DNA from: a virus
Virus record (IMG/VR): IMGVR_UViG_3300042445_000748
Coordinates: 27,553-91,552 of that record
Length of the DNA stretch: 64,000 nucleotides
Strand: one strand, 5' to 3'
Below, one piece after another: positions 17,555-28,700 of this stretch. The notes under the pieces are model-generated. The model worked only from the letters and a program-made list of their open reading frames with translations. It was not told the DNA's origin and did no database searches. A program made the position numbers and the translations under genes. Positions within the stretch are counted from its first letter, which is position 1. Every line of letters starts with the position of its first letter.

Positions 17555-18100
17555 CTAGTTAATCGATTCGTTCCAAATTGGAATAAATCTACCGTCCTCT
17601 GTCTTCGTATATTTAAGTATACCATCACCCATTCTTCTAGTCAACTCTTGTGTACTAGGTGTAATGTCATTTGTAATTAAATTATCTTTTCTTGGTCTAC
17701 CTATATGGTACGAAGCAAGTATATCACGTATGTCTTTTACCTGTGACTCTGAGTAGTATGATCTTACTTGCCATCCTCGTGCCCCGCCTTTTTGTGATCC
17801 AGTAGGAAATGGTATAATCTCTCTTCTCATTAAAGAAGGCATATATTTTTTATGTCTATTTACTAATTCAGCCGTCTGTCTAACTGTATATGCACGCTCT
17901 CTTTTATTTTTAAAATCAGAAATTAAACAACTTTCAATTCTATCTTTATTAATATTATATACAGACATTATTCCATTAGATTTATTAAAGTGATGAATTC
18001 TTACCAAGTCGCCATTTAAAAACCAAACTTTTTTATTGCCAGGTATTACAGGGGCGAGATTGTATGCTTCGCTCTCAAGATTTCCTTTTCTAACAGCCAT
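17555..18100 (-). CDS. DNA-binding protein with MerR-like HTH
   Basis: A 181-residue protein. I place the start at ATG 18100 because AGGAGG lies 3 bases upstream and an in-frame ATG 60 bases earlier has no such site. The middle holds a MerR-type winged helix pattern (YTVRQTAELVNRHKKYMPSLMRR, then GWQVRSYYSESQVKDIRDIL). The N-terminal part has a small beta-barrel look (KVWFLNGDLVRIHHF). It opens the replication operon and may regulate it or mark an origin; either is inference. Confidence 0.55.
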   Translation of the reverse strand: MAVRKGNLESEAYNLAPVIPGNKKVWFLNGDLVRIHHFNKSNGIMSVYNINKDRIESCLISDFKNKRERAYTVRQTAELVNRHKKYMPSLMRREIIPFPTGSQKGGARGWQVRSYYSESQVKDIRDILASYHIGRPRKDNLITNDITPSTQELTRRMGDGILKYTKTEDGRFIPIWNESIN

Positions 18101-18237
18101 GATCCTCCTATGACGCTCTGTGGTGGGTTCATAAACTCTCTTGTCCCACAAGACATGCAATATAATTCTAGATGAAGACGTGAACTATAAAGTCTATCAA
18201 GAAACATTCTTCCTTTACATTTTTTACATTCTAACAT
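18046..18237 (-). CDS. Small zinc-ribbon protein
   Basis: A 63-residue protein with CKKC at residues 4-7 and CMSC at 27-30, a typical four-Cys zinc ribbon, followed by GGSWLLEKEILRAKHTISPL. I have seen very similar short proteins, with a C-terminal GxWLLxKE..RAKxTI pattern, in other phages. The last 55 bases overlap the following gene in another frame. It lies at the tail/replication boundary, and its start overlaps the stop of the last tail-tip gene by one base. Confidence 0.6.
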   Translation of the reverse strand: MLECKKCKGRMFLDRLYSSRLHLELYCMSCGTREFMNPPQSVIGGSWLLEKEILRAKHTISPL

Positions 18238-18677
18238 TAATTAGGAATTCCAAGTGCAATGATATTTATACCAATAGATACATTGCCACTTGTCTTAAAC
18301 TTTACAACTCCATCTACTTTTGACACTGTGATATTTTTTAAAACTACAGTAATGTCAGATCCAGCAGATGTGCCGTCTATGTTTATTGGGGTGGCCGTAA
18401 CAATTGGTGCATATTTAAATCCAGAATAACTTAAAGAAAATGATAGTTCGTTTCCAGCACTAACGGTACTGTTGTTTGCTACCTCTACGTACCCGCCAAC
18501 CATTCTCATCTCAGATGATTTGACATCCTGTCTTCCAGAAGAAATAGTATCTATTGTCATATATTTATTAAGTGATGGTGAAACTTGGGTAGATAGTGTA
18601 TTTAAAGTATCTGCTATTTGATATATATATCCAACATCAAGTGGTTGACCACGATTTGGGAGAGGTACTCTAGCCAT
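18237..18677 (-). CDS. Virion tip/fibre protein with lectin-like beta domain
   Basis: A 146-residue protein. The first 35 residues are a helical attachment segment (YIYQIADTLNTLSTQV). The rest is beta-rich: SAGNELSFSLSYSGFKYAPIVTATPINIDG and the closing VKFKTSGNVSIGINIIALG resemble the H-type lectin-like domain seen in phage receptor-binding proteins. It is the last structural gene before the replication module. A promoter-like TGGTATAAT lies 9 bases before its ATG. Confidence 0.5.
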   Translation of the reverse strand: MARVPLPNRGQPLDVGYIYQIADTLNTLSTQVSPSLNKYMTIDTISSGRQDVKSSEMRMVGGYVEVANNSTVSAGNELSFSLSYSGFKYAPIVTATPINIDGTSAGSDITVVLKNITVSKVDGVVKFKTSGNVSIGINIIALGIPN

Positions 18678-18686
18678 AGTTATTCC

Positions 18687-18695
18687 ATTATACCA
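18687..18695 (-). promoter_or_regulatory. Extended -10 promoter candidate (TGGTATAAT)
   Basis: TGG followed by TATAAT on the minus strand ends 9 bases before ATG 18677, without a Shine-Dalgarno in between. A start of transcription about 7 bases downstream would give a nearly leaderless message for the lectin-like gene and the replication genes beyond it. Confidence 0.5.
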
Positions 18696-19241
18696 TTAAA
18701 GGGTTTGTTCACTACTAATTAGATATGTAGCAGCATCAAAAGCCTGTTTAACTTGTGTAATCTTTTGTACTCTAAACTTCATATGTGTTGGCCCTGTAGA
18801 TGGATATGTCATAGAGTATTGAGTACCCTGCGAAACTCCAACCCATGTCCAATTTCCGTATGTTCCACCTGTTTTCCACTGAACGTAAATATCAAAGTTT
18901 TTTATTGACGCTTGTTTTTCTTGTAATATTTTTTCTTCATTAGTTGGATTAGTTATTAAAAGTGCGGGCATAGTCCAAGAAATTTCTGCAAGATGTGCTA
19001 TATCATTTATAATAACATTATGAGTAATACTCGTTCCTGCAATATCTTCAATATCAAAACCAATTTCATCAAACGTACTTGTTGATCCTAGTTTGTGTAT
19101 TGGTGACCAATGTGAATACCTATTCTTATCTTCAGAAACAATTCTATATCTCATTTGATAAAATAGTTCATCATTATTTCCTATATAATTTGGTAAATCT
19201 TTTTTTAATATTCTAACTTTTTTTATATTTTGATCTACCAT
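18696..19241 (-). CDS. Tail-tip structural protein, FN3-like
   Basis: A 181-residue beta-rich protein. The segment YQMRYRIVSEDKNRYSHWSPIH and the later NFDIYVQWKTGGTYGNW read like fibronectin-type III strands, common in siphophage tip proteins. It lies directly downstream of a baseplate-type gene, with the TAATG overlap of stop and start. A ligand is not visible. Confidence 0.5.
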   Translation of the reverse strand: MVDQNIKKVRILKKDLPNYIGNNDELFYQMRYRIVSEDKNRYSHWSPIHKLGSTSTFDEIGFDIEDIAGTSITHNVIINDIAHLAEISWTMPALLITNPTNEEKILQEKQASIKNFDIYVQWKTGGTYGNWTWVGVSQGTQYSMTYPSTGPTHMKFRVQKITQVKQAFDAATYLISSEQTL

Positions 19242-20404
19242 TATTCAACATCCATGGCAAACCTAAACTCTATGTAGTTGCTAGTATTAGGACTTTTTAC
19301 AATTGGTAATGAATCTATATTTCTTATAACTGTATAACCTGTTAAACCATATGCTGGATTTATATTGTTTTTGCTTTCAACTCTCAGGGCATCTAGTGCT
19401 ACATAGTAAGACCCATCTACAGTGTCAGCGGTTGATGCACCAGTTAAAACTTGAGAATATACCTTAATTGTGTCTACTGATTTCCATGGAAAACCTTGAG
19501 TTATATTAATATCCTTTAATGCTTTGTTAACAACAAAATATCTGTTTACATCAAAATCATAAGCAGAGTCATCATTAACATGATCAACTCTTGCTTCCAT
19601 TCTTGCATACGCACCAGGAGTATTAGATGCAGAAAACTCTACTAAAATTCGAGCAGCAATTTTTGATGTATTAATGTCTGGATCATTGCCATCTTTATTT
19701 AATACACTAAAAGCAAGTCTGAGTTCATCAGAAGTAGAATATTTTGAAAGGTTTGCAGATGTTCCAGATAACTGAATAAAATTACCAGCACCAACTAATG
19801 TTCCTGTTGATCCAGAAAATGTTGAGGAGTCTCCTCTCATTAAAACCATGTTGTTTAAAAATCTTGATCTTTCATTCTTTTCATACCTAGATGTATTTAA
19901 GAAAATAGTATTATCTGCATTAGTTTGAAAAATATCTAACTCTAAAGATGATCCGTTAACAATAAAATAATCTTTAATAACGTTTAGAATTAATGGGTCA
20001 TCCAATGGCTCTGCAACAATATTCAAGGTATTAGAACCATTGATACTCCAGTTTTCTGATTGAGTAAAGGATAGCAATGATTTGCTATCACTAGAGCCTA
20101 ATAATGGATTAAATCCTGCAGAGTATATTCCAACCTCAGTTATTTCGTATCTTTCTTCTGTTGGTAATTCTGCAGTAAGTACAATTTTTGATATACCGTC
20201 TTCATTTACTATACCCCTTGAAGAAACTGGTACTCTAAACATTTCAAAATCTAGTTCTGTCTTGTTTGAATAGTCTGGCTTTGTACCGCTAACGTATGGC
20301 TCTAAAGGCCTTGCACCGCAACCAACAGCGATATATGAAGCATATGAGGGAACTTGACCAAGTAGGTACTTCAATATTATATTTTTGCCAGTGCTAGTAA
20401 TCAC
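19241..20404 (-). CDS. Tail-tip/baseplate structural protein
   Basis: A 387-residue protein starting at GTG 20404, with AGGAG at a good distance. The N-terminal 130 residues (STGKNIILKYLLGQ, then RYEITEVGIYSAG) resemble the attachment domain of phage tail fibre and baseplate proteins. The rest is beta-rich and low in Cys. It follows the hub gene, consistent with a peripheral tip component. No enzymatic motif is apparent. Confidence 0.5.
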   Translation of the reverse strand: MITSTGKNIILKYLLGQVPSYASYIAVGCGARPLEPYVSGTKPDYSNKTELDFEMFRVPVSSRGIVNEDGISKIVLTAELPTEERYEITEVGIYSAGFNPLLGSSDSKSLLSFTQSENWSINGSNTLNIVAEPLDDPLILNVIKDYFIVNGSSLELDIFQTNADNTIFLNTSRYEKNERSRFLNNMVLMRGDSSTFSGSTGTLVGAGNFIQLSGTSANLSKYSTSDELRLAFSVLNKDGNDPDINTSKIAARILVEFSASNTPGAYARMEARVDHVNDDSAYDFDVNRYFVVNKALKDINITQGFPWKSVDTIKVYSQVLTGASTADTVDGSYYVALDALRVESKNNINPAYGLTGYTVIRNIDSLPIVKSPNTSNYIEFRFAMDVE

Positions 20405-20418
20405 TTAAATCTCCTATA

Positions 20419-20901
20419 TTATATTGTATCATAATAGACGCTTCCATTAGTTAGTATACTTATCTCCACTTGTTCATCATCTTCAATATTAATTAATTCT
20501 AGAATTAAATCTCCTGTTGATAATTCCATATAAACGTTTACACCATTGTTACCATTTGCAACATTTGGTATTTTTTGATCAAGAACAATTGTAAAGTTTT
20601 TAAAGTACTCATAAGATGTTTGAAAAACTGGGGCTAGGGTATAAGAATTATAACTTTGTAATATTTTATTAGAATTATATATATTATCATAAACAAGATT
20701 AGAGCCAAACACTGTATCATTTCTATCAATATTAATAATTTCTTGTCCACCAATATCCTCAAATATTAAATTAGACATAGTCTCTATGGATACTTCTTCG
20801 TCTCCAACTATTATATATTGCGGCTCTGCAACCTTGACCAAAGAACTATCTGATGAACTAGAGTATATTATTTGTGGTGTATTTGGAATTGAATCACTCA
20901 T
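20419..20901 (-). CDS. Small tail-tip protein of unknown function
   Basis: A 160-residue acidic protein rich in Asn, Ser and Ile, beta-rich by pattern, with an 8-base overlap with the end of the hub gene and GAGG six bases before ATG 20901. It has no recognisable domain. Its place between the hub and a baseplate-type protein makes a structural role likely. Confidence 0.45.
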   Translation of the reverse strand: MSDSIPNTPQIIYSSSSDSSLVKVAEPQYIIVGDEEVSIETMSNLIFEDIGGQEIINIDRNDTVFGSNLVYDNIYNSNKILQSYNSYTLAPVFQTSYEYFKNFTIVLDQKIPNVANGNNGVNVYMELSTGDLILELINIEDDEQVEISILTNGSVYYDTI

Positions 20902-23900
20902 CGGCTACCTCATAACAATATAACTTCATTGTTGGACCCTGTGCTGATCTTGCATACTCAATATTATAAACAACAAATCTTTTATTTTCTGGTGCTATGA
21001 TATCTTCATCATTAGAATTTTTATAATATAGGCTAACAATGTCTCCAAGTTGAATTGTTGGCATAGCAAATATGTCTAATCCAATTGCATTTTTAGGATC
21101 TATTGTTTTATTAACAATCCATCCAAGTAGTGCTTCAGCATCATCTTTTGATTGTATATATGGGGTGTCCATAGTAAACTCTTTTGTACCGTACTTGGAT
21201 TTACTTATTTTTAACTTATTGTAGTTATCTTTAGACTCAGTATTTGATTTTATAGCCTGATCATCTAAATATTGTGTTTTAATATAGTTTGAGTTTTCTT
21301 TATAATAATCTTCTACTGTCAAAGTGTGATTTGTTGATTGAGTAAATGCAACACCTTGAATTCTTAAATAGTTTCCAGATGTTTCATCTAGTGACAAAAT
21401 AGTATCAGTTGCATTAAAAATTAAAAACTCTGCACCGTATGCGTCTGGCAAAAATCCAGAAACGGTATATCCTTTTATTTTATTAAAGGTTGGAGATATT
21501 TTAGAATATAGTGCTGGATATGCTTTATCAAACTTAACATTAAAATATGCACACTCTCTCATAATTGACCCAAACTCATCAAAATAAAAGTTATAAGATG
21601 GTGGTTCTGAAGGACTTATTCCAGATAAATAGGTTGATTGTATTACAGAACTTAAGGCATATTTTCTAAATGCATCACTTGAGGTAAGTTCTTGGTTATC
21701 AAATATTTTATTAAATGGTATGTCTATATTTTCTGAAACATTTTTAGCATAATTACTTCCCAAAGCAAATATATTTTCAAACATAATTTTAGATGTTCCT
21801 CTAGTAAACAAACACATGTTATTATAAATAGGAAGTGGATTTGTATCATCAACTATAGCAACAATGTTATTATTTATATATAAATAAAATTTTCTTGTTT
21901 GTCCAATATCTAAATATTCAACAGCAATATCATATACGGTTGGATTAGATTCCCCTGTCATTCTATACTGCCCAGTAAAATTACCATCATCAACCAAAAT
22001 ATTAGTTGAGCCAGACCACAATTTTACAGGAACGGCCATGTCTGTATCATTATCTTTTCCTATTTTATAAAACAATAAATTGGCAATTGTGGAGCCATTA
22101 GCGTATTTATCTATGTTGGTTTCTGTTAATGCTGCAATTTCAAAATAATAACCCACGTTGTTTGTAGGATTAACAATAACTCCTAGGCCACCAGATCCGC
22201 CACCAATGCTTATATTTTGAGATGGATCAGTTCCAGGAACTACATAATATGTCATACTTCCAACTGGTGTTTGACCTCTAACTTCATTATTCTCAACTTT
22301 GCCAATAATTCTTAATCTGGCACCAAAATGTTTAAACTTACTATCTAATGGTTTATAAACATAATTAATATAATTAATTGGCTTTTGTTCAAAAGTAAAT
22401 GATGGTCCAGTCATAACCAGTGCAGATGATTGTATATTCCCTGATTTTTTATTAATTGAATTTTTATTATCATATTCTGAAGTATAAGAACTTGATAGAA
22501 AGTTTTTAATAATACTGGTCCTAGTTGTTTGTTTTGCTATAGCGTTGCTCACTCCAGCCGCACCAACAACAACTGTTTTATCTAATGCTTTATCTGCAAA
22601 CAAATATTCAGAGTACATATTACAGCCCTTTACGCTATTTTCATTAGTCCAATATGGATTTAATCCAGCATAGTGATTTGTAATTTGTGTCCCAAACTGA
22701 CCCCTTCCATTCTTTACTACATCTCCTTCTTTTAAAATCTTTACGCCATTAACTTCTACATAGTCTAACTCTGTATAAATTCTAATTAATCCAGTTGGAT
22801 ACATTTTTCCATTAAAGGGTAGTTGAGAAAAATAATTCTCATAATCTTCAACATTAGTTATCCAAATATTTCCTATTCCAGAAACGTTATATTCGACTGC
22901 GTCATATCTAATAACCTCACCATTTGAATAAAAATATCCATTATAGTTACTAATCCAATATATATTTTCTCCAAGATCTATAATATTATTTAATAATACA
23001 TTGTGACTAATTGATGGAATTTCGTTTGATAGAGATGAGCCTAGTGGTATTGCTGCTAGAACATATGATGACATTGATGCAGCAGACTCATTTACAGTCT
23101 TAGTATTGCTTTTTCCAGAAACTTCCCATAACAGTGTTGGCTTATATATCCAAGTTTTTTCTTTATCAATTAGTGTTGCTTGCTTTATTGATCCTAAAGT
23201 TTTTTGAATATATCTAGTAGTATAGTTAATTTTTCCAGAATTTAAAACCTTGGTATCAACTATTGAGGCATTTAGTATATTTTCTTTATTGTTTATTTCA
23301 TTATTTTTAGAGCCATAAAGAGTAATGTCTGACGTTCTATCTAATAACTTTGGCACTGTATAGTTTTTACTCATTACAACCAGATCGTTTTCTTCATTAA
23401 AAAACATAGATGATTGAGAAGATATTGCCAAATCATTTAAAACTTGTGCAATATTTTTTTCTTCATTACAAAAAAAGAAAGGAATAGTAAGTTCTTGTTC
23501 ATTTTCAATTTTTTTAAATATGTAGTTAGAAAATCCAGCATAGTCTAGTAGTGTAGAAATTACAAAACTCAAAGATACGTTTGTCAAAAATAAACTAGGT
23601 GCATTTATTTGCTCTAAATAAAAATAATAATCTCTTAACTGTATAGATGTTTTTCCACTTTTAACATCTGTTTGTGGTACGGTATCTGAATAAAGTTTTT
23701 TTAATGGTATGTAATGATGAGCATTATCTATAGTTTGAATATCTTCATAAAAACTGAACTTAACATTATTATTTAAATATTTATGCACAATACTATTTGT
23801 ATTATTTTTATTAAAGGACATATCTGGATCTATTAACTCTAAGTTTCCAGTGGACGCTAAAAGTTGACCTACTGGCAATCCGTTTGTGCTTAAATCAGAT

Positions 23901-25153
23901 ATTGATTTATTTAAACTATAGTTGGTAACATTATCTGTTATGTCGGCCAGTAGTCTTGGAGATAATTCTATTAAATCAAAAACACTATCAAACTTGTTCA
24001 TTGTGCTTACTATAACTCTTATTCCATCTATATACTGAAACTCTTTATGTGAGATATTACTAGTACCAGTGTTACTATATGATATTACGTCTACTAATTC
24101 GGTTACCCTGGAAGTTTTGTCTATTTCACTTTCTAACAAGTCCCATCCATATTCTGGAACAAATGAATCGTAGTCAAATCCATTATAAACATAAAGGGTT
24201 CCTATTTCGCTTTTATAGTTTTCAGAAACTAAATATGCATCACCATATGAGGCAACACTTGGCAGTAGTGTTGTTGATAAAAGAATATTTATTAAAGAGA
24301 AATTATCTTTATATTTTGATGGAATAACTATCCCATACTTTAATTCAACATGTCCATCAGAACCAACAATATTACTTCCGTCTGACCTTGCAGAATTTTC
24401 ATTAAAATTAATTATGTCTATCCAATTATTATTATTTAAGACTTGAACCTTCCAGGTGTTTGGAGTTGTCTGATTGACATATCCATAAAATGGATCTTCT
24501 ATATTTTCAGAAACTGTTGAAAATGGTCCTAAATTAATTTCACCAACATTTGTTTGCATCTTAATAACAATTCTATTAACTGGAATGCTATTTTTGTATA
24601 CCACAAATGGTGCAACGTCGTCTATATAGTTTTTACTATTTAGTATATTTTTAGCAATTCCCCTTTCAATATTATCTTCTGTTCTATAAGAACTCCAATA
24701 TTTAAAATAGTCTCTTTTGTCTGACATATAGTATCTTGGTCTATTGGCTAAATATGAATTTGAATTATGAAAATATTTATTATTAAAGTACTGCATTTTA
24801 TTTATTCCAGATCTTGGTCTAAATTTATTAAAACAATCTTCTAAAGAAAATAATTGTGCTTCTTTTTCTTTAATGGAGGTAAAAAGTTGTGGTTCATCTG
24901 AGTCGTCATAGCCACCATCTATTACTATGTCAGCATTAGTTGCGTCTGTATAAAAATTTCCACTATCGTTAGGGTCATAAAAATTAATAATATTTTTATA
25001 TTTAGATGAATTTTCTAATGGTCGATGCCTATAGTTTCCAATTTTTAATAAATTTTCTGCATCATTAAAATTCCATTCTGCTAAAACTAAGCCTTTAATA
25101 TTTACATTATTTGACTCTTCAAAAACTTGTTTAACGCTATCATTTTTAAACAT
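20894..25153 (-). CDS. Tail hub / minor tail protein with carbohydrate-binding-like insert
   Basis: A 1419-residue protein if it starts at ATG 25153, which overlaps the upstream stop as TAATG and has GGAAGAAG upstream; a longer form from 25186 is less likely. The C-terminal end (IQLGDIVSLYYKN, then FVVYNIEYARSAQGPTM) is typical of siphophage tail-hub/Tal-type proteins, where a hub-fold module closes the tail tip. A central region (about residues 940-1150) with GYYFEIAAL and RKFYLYINNNIVAIV reads like a concanavalin/LamG-type sheet. It follows the Dit-like gene and the tape measure, matching the standard order. Confidence 0.7.
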   Translation of the reverse strand: MFKNDSVKQVFEESNNVNIKGLVLAEWNFNDAENLLKIGNYRHRPLENSSKYKNIINFYDPNDSGNFYTDATNADIVIDGGYDDSDEPQLFTSIKEKEAQLFSLEDCFNKFRPRSGINKMQYFNNKYFHNSNSYLANRPRYYMSDKRDYFKYWSSYRTEDNIERGIAKNILNSKNYIDDVAPFVVYKNSIPVNRIVIKMQTNVGEINLGPFSTVSENIEDPFYGYVNQTTPNTWKVQVLNNNNWIDIINFNENSARSDGSNIVGSDGHVELKYGIVIPSKYKDNFSLINILLSTTLLPSVASYGDAYLVSENYKSEIGTLYVYNGFDYDSFVPEYGWDLLESEIDKTSRVTELVDVISYSNTGTSNISHKEFQYIDGIRVIVSTMNKFDSVFDLIELSPRLLADITDNVTNYSLNKSISDLSTNGLPVGQLLASTGNLELIDPDMSFNKNNTNSIVHKYLNNNVKFSFYEDIQTIDNAHHYIPLKKLYSDTVPQTDVKSGKTSIQLRDYYFYLEQINAPSLFLTNVSLSFVISTLLDYAGFSNYIFKKIENEQELTIPFFFCNEEKNIAQVLNDLAISSQSSMFFNEENDLVVMSKNYTVPKLLDRTSDITLYGSKNNEINNKENILNASIVDTKVLNSGKINYTTRYIQKTLGSIKQATLIDKEKTWIYKPTLLWEVSGKSNTKTVNESAASMSSYVLAAIPLGSSLSNEIPSISHNVLLNNIIDLGENIYWISNYNGYFYSNGEVIRYDAVEYNVSGIGNIWITNVEDYENYFSQLPFNGKMYPTGLIRIYTELDYVEVNGVKILKEGDVVKNGRGQFGTQITNHYAGLNPYWTNENSVKGCNMYSEYLFADKALDKTVVVGAAGVSNAIAKQTTRTSIIKNFLSSSYTSEYDNKNSINKKSGNIQSSALVMTGPSFTFEQKPINYINYVYKPLDSKFKHFGARLRIIGKVENNEVRGQTPVGSMTYYVVPGTDPSQNISIGGGSGGLGVIVNPTNNVGYYFEIAALTETNIDKYANGSTIANLLFYKIGKDNDTDMAVPVKLWSGSTNILVDDGNFTGQYRMTGESNPTVYDIAVEYLDIGQTRKFYLYINNNIVAIVDDTNPLPIYNNMCLFTRGTSKIMFENIFALGSNYAKNVSENIDIPFNKIFDNQELTSSDAFRKYALSSVIQSTYLSGISPSEPPSYNFYFDEFGSIMRECAYFNVKFDKAYPALYSKISPTFNKIKGYTVSGFLPDAYGAEFLIFNATDTILSLDETSGNYLRIQGVAFTQSTNHTLTVEDYYKENSNYIKTQYLDDQAIKSNTESKDNYNKLKISKSKYGTKEFTMDTPYIQSKDDAEALLGWIVNKTIDPKNAIGLDIFAMPTIQLGDIVSLYYKNSNDEDIIAPENKRFVVYNIEYARSAQGPTMKLYCYEVADE

Positions 25154-25791
25154 TATACTTCTTCCAAAGTTATACTTACATCCCATAGGTCGTGGGTATT
25201 TGGACTTCTTTTTGTTACGTTATACGAAAAATCAGTTATGTATATTTCTTTAACTTCTTGATATTCTTTAATTCTATCCATAGTGTTTGTCTGGTCTTTA
25301 AAATTACTATATCTATCATAAGAAATAAATAAATAAAATGATTCTGGATGGGTTAAGTACCAGTCTAATAATTCGTTTCCTCCTGCTCCACCATCTACCG
25401 TGTACTTGTCTGCTGCACCATTATCTTTTCCAGTTGTTACATTAAATTTAGGAATATTACTAAAAGATCTAGATGGTAGATTTTGCCAGGATACAGATAG
25501 AGTAAACTTATCTGCAACAAAGAATGATCTCATTTTTCCGTTTATAGTTCTTTCTCTTTGTTGTATTCTGTTATTTTTTACATCTATTCCGCCACGATTA
25601 TGGTCTGATAAGATTAAAAATGCGGCACCCTCTTCGTCAATTTGATCTGAATTTGTACCAACCTCATAACCTTGAGGTACATGTGTTATACCGTTATCTC
25701 CTTCTTCTACGGTACCAGGAGATTCAGCAAACATAAGTGCTTGTGGTCTACCATATTTTTTTCTACCAGCAAGGTAATTTAAAGTTGCCAT
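25153..25791 (-). CDS. Distal tail (Dit)-like protein
   Basis: A 212-residue protein directly after the tape measure and before the hub, the canonical Dit position. The first 25 residues (LAGRKKYGRPQALMF) and the C-terminal VKEIYITDFSYNVTKRSP...LWDVSITLEEV give the beta strands expected for a ring-forming Dit galectin-like protein. Its start and the tape-measure stop overlap by a single base. The assignment depends on synteny and general fold pattern. Confidence 0.55.
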   Translation of the reverse strand: MATLNYLAGRKKYGRPQALMFAESPGTVEEGDNGITHVPQGYEVGTNSDQIDEEGAAFLILSDHNRGGIDVKNNRIQQRERTINGKMRSFFVADKFTLSVSWQNLPSRSFSNIPKFNVTTGKDNGAADKYTVDGGAGGNELLDWYLTHPESFYLFISYDRYSNFKDQTNTMDRIKEYQEVKEIYITDFSYNVTKRSPNTHDLWDVSITLEEV

Positions 25792-28700
25792 TATATTCTA
25801 TTCCCCTTGATTCTTTGAGAATCTATTTGCTTAATCTGCATCATTACCGTTCTAGCAATCTCGTTAGGGTTTGCATCAGACTTAACATTAACACTCAAGT
25901 TATAATTATACACTGAAGATGATTGTTCGTAGTTACCTTTATTTATTGCCTTTAAGTTATCTACCCCAAATTTATCTACACCATACTTACTTACAATAAA
26001 TTCTCCAGGGGTTAACATTGCTGGAACGGTGTCTGTTCCAACTGCAAAACCACCTGAAGCAAATTTTGAAATCATTCCGCCAAGTGCTTTTTTCTTTGGA
26101 GTTAAATATGCTGCAGCCATAGCACTGTATCTTGCTGTTGCTAACTGATTAGCGTTAGGGGCTTGTGCTGGAATAGTTGCAATTGGTTTCATTTTATTAT
26201 CTAAAATTGTTTTAGCAGGGGTATAGGCAAGATTTTGAGCAGCGGTCTTAAGTAGTCCAGTTGACAAAGTTGCTTTTTGAGAAGCACTTAAACTAGACAA
26301 GTTTTGAGATGATGACGATCCTCCTGAGTTGCCCCCTGTACCGCCGCTACCAGAAGAGGCTTTTGGTATATCAATTGTTTCTTGAGTTCCATCATCGTAG
26401 TATATAGTTGTTGAACCATCTTTATTTTTTACACGTTTTGTTTCTTTTTTACCAACTGGAGCATTTGGGTTAACTGTGCCTTCAAGTTTTCCACTATTAT
26501 ATTCGTTCATTTTATTTATTACTTCTTGCCATTTATCTTTTAGTATTGTTACTGCTTCTTGAGAATTTCTAATTGACTGATTGTATCGTCCTGTTGCAAA
26601 ATCTGCTGCATCAATTTTTATTCTTTGCTCTTCCCATTGATCTTTTGTCATTCCAGCAATTCTTAATATTTCTGTTGCAGATTTAATTTCTTCATCTATG
26701 ATGTCTAGTTTTACTTGAGAAAGTCTTGCTTGTTCTTGTAGAGGTGCAATAGTATCTTGATCAATTCTGTAATTTTGATTTTTTAGGTTTTTAACTTTTT
26801 CTTCTAATTGATCTCTTGTTAATCCATTTGAAGTCAAACCATTAATTTGATTGTCTCTTGCATTTTCCATACCAATTCTTTGTTGCTCAAGTGAACTTGC
26901 TGCATTTTGTGCACGAAGTTCTTGTGCTGCTCGTGCCGCTGCATAAACATCTCCTTCAGAAAGTGCTTGTGCAACAGACAGCCTTCCCTGTTCTTGTCTA
27001 GCAATAATTTCATTTACTTTTTGTACTTTATCTAGTAATTTAAACTGCTTATCATACTTGTTGTTAATTTTTTCTGCTTCATCATTTATTGTATTTAGTC
27101 CATCTTCATATCTTGATATTAAATAACTGTTTGCTGCTTGAATACGTTGTGCTATTTTAATTTGTTTTTCTGCATTATCAACTATTAGTTTTTCTTTATT
27201 TATTTCACCTTTTCTTCCAAGTCTAATAATTTGTTCTTGAATATCAAAGTATTTCATTGCTGCATTATAGCCAGGATCAAATGCTTCTGAATAATTTCCC
27301 ATACTCATAGCATTTTTAAATTGTGCTACTATTGCTTTTGCTTTAGATGATACGATGCTTGTTAAACTTTTGTTTGTTTTTTCAGATGCAACTGCGGCTG
27401 CAAATGCATTATCTTTAATTGCTTCATATGCATCAGCAACTGGCATTCCCGCATTAACTAATTTTTTAAAAGCAACTGCTTGATTATTTGTGTCTGCAAC
27501 AATTTTTTCTTGATCATTTTGATATTCACCTAAAGCAATATTGTTTAATGCTTTTTGTAAAACACTTATGTCCTTAAACATTCCTTTATATTTGTCATAA
27601 TCTTCTGCGGATAATCCAGTAATAAAATCAATAGTATTTTGATTAGCACCTTGACCTCTAAGTTTTTGTGCCAAACCACCAAACCCTAATGTCTCTTTGG
27701 ATAGTTTCTTTAAGGCCTTTCCAGAGGCATCCCAACCTACTGTGAGTTCCTGTGTAGCCTTTCTTACGTCTCTTAGTTTTTTTACTATGTCGTCTAATGG
27801 TGACCCTGTTGGTCCCCCGCCACTTCCAGCATCATCTTCAGGTTTAGTTGGAGTTGCTACAGTAGGATCCATTGCGTTTGTTTTCTTTTGTCCAAGTGCA
27901 TTTGCGTATTGTTGCTTTTGAACTGGAAAAGATGCGTTTCTATATTTTTCTCCCCCACCAATACTGGCTGGTTCACCTAACCATTTTTGAACTTCTGGGT
28001 CACCATCAAAAACAGTCTTATCTTGTATAGACATAACAGTAGCAATTTCATTTAAATAAACCTGTCTTTCATTTTCAGTTAATTTATCAAAATATTCTTT
28101 ATCAATTGCACCCAAATATTCTGGTGGTAAAAATGTAGTTGCAACATCATAACTTAACTTTCCTTTATTTTCTTTAATCTGATCATACAAATTATTTAGA
28201 TTATCTCTTGCGTCTTTATTATTTTCATAATAATTAACTAAATAAGCAATGTCTAGTTCTCCACCAGTCATTGTTAATTGTTCGTAAAAATCAATAGTGT
28301 CTTGTGCTTCTTGATCATTTGCTGCACCTTCAACATTAAGTAAGAAATTCTTTTGTGCTTCTTTATCTATTTCACCTTTGCTATCTAAAAACAATGAAGA
28401 TATTTGTTCAACTCTTGCTGCTGAGGTTCCACCAAATTTTGTTATTATATTCATAACTGCATCAAGGTCTTTTTTGTTATCACCAAAAGAATCTAATAAA
28501 GATATCATAGTTGCTGGATCTATATTTTTATTTGCCATTTCCATAGTTAATCTTACTTTAGCAAGTTTGCTGCCCTGAGAAGCAGCAATTGCATCCTGTG
28601 CTAATGGAACAACATCTCCAAACATTGTACCTTCATATGCCTTTGTAGCCATCTTATCTGCTGAATCCTGATATGCTTTTTGCATTGCACCACTGCTATT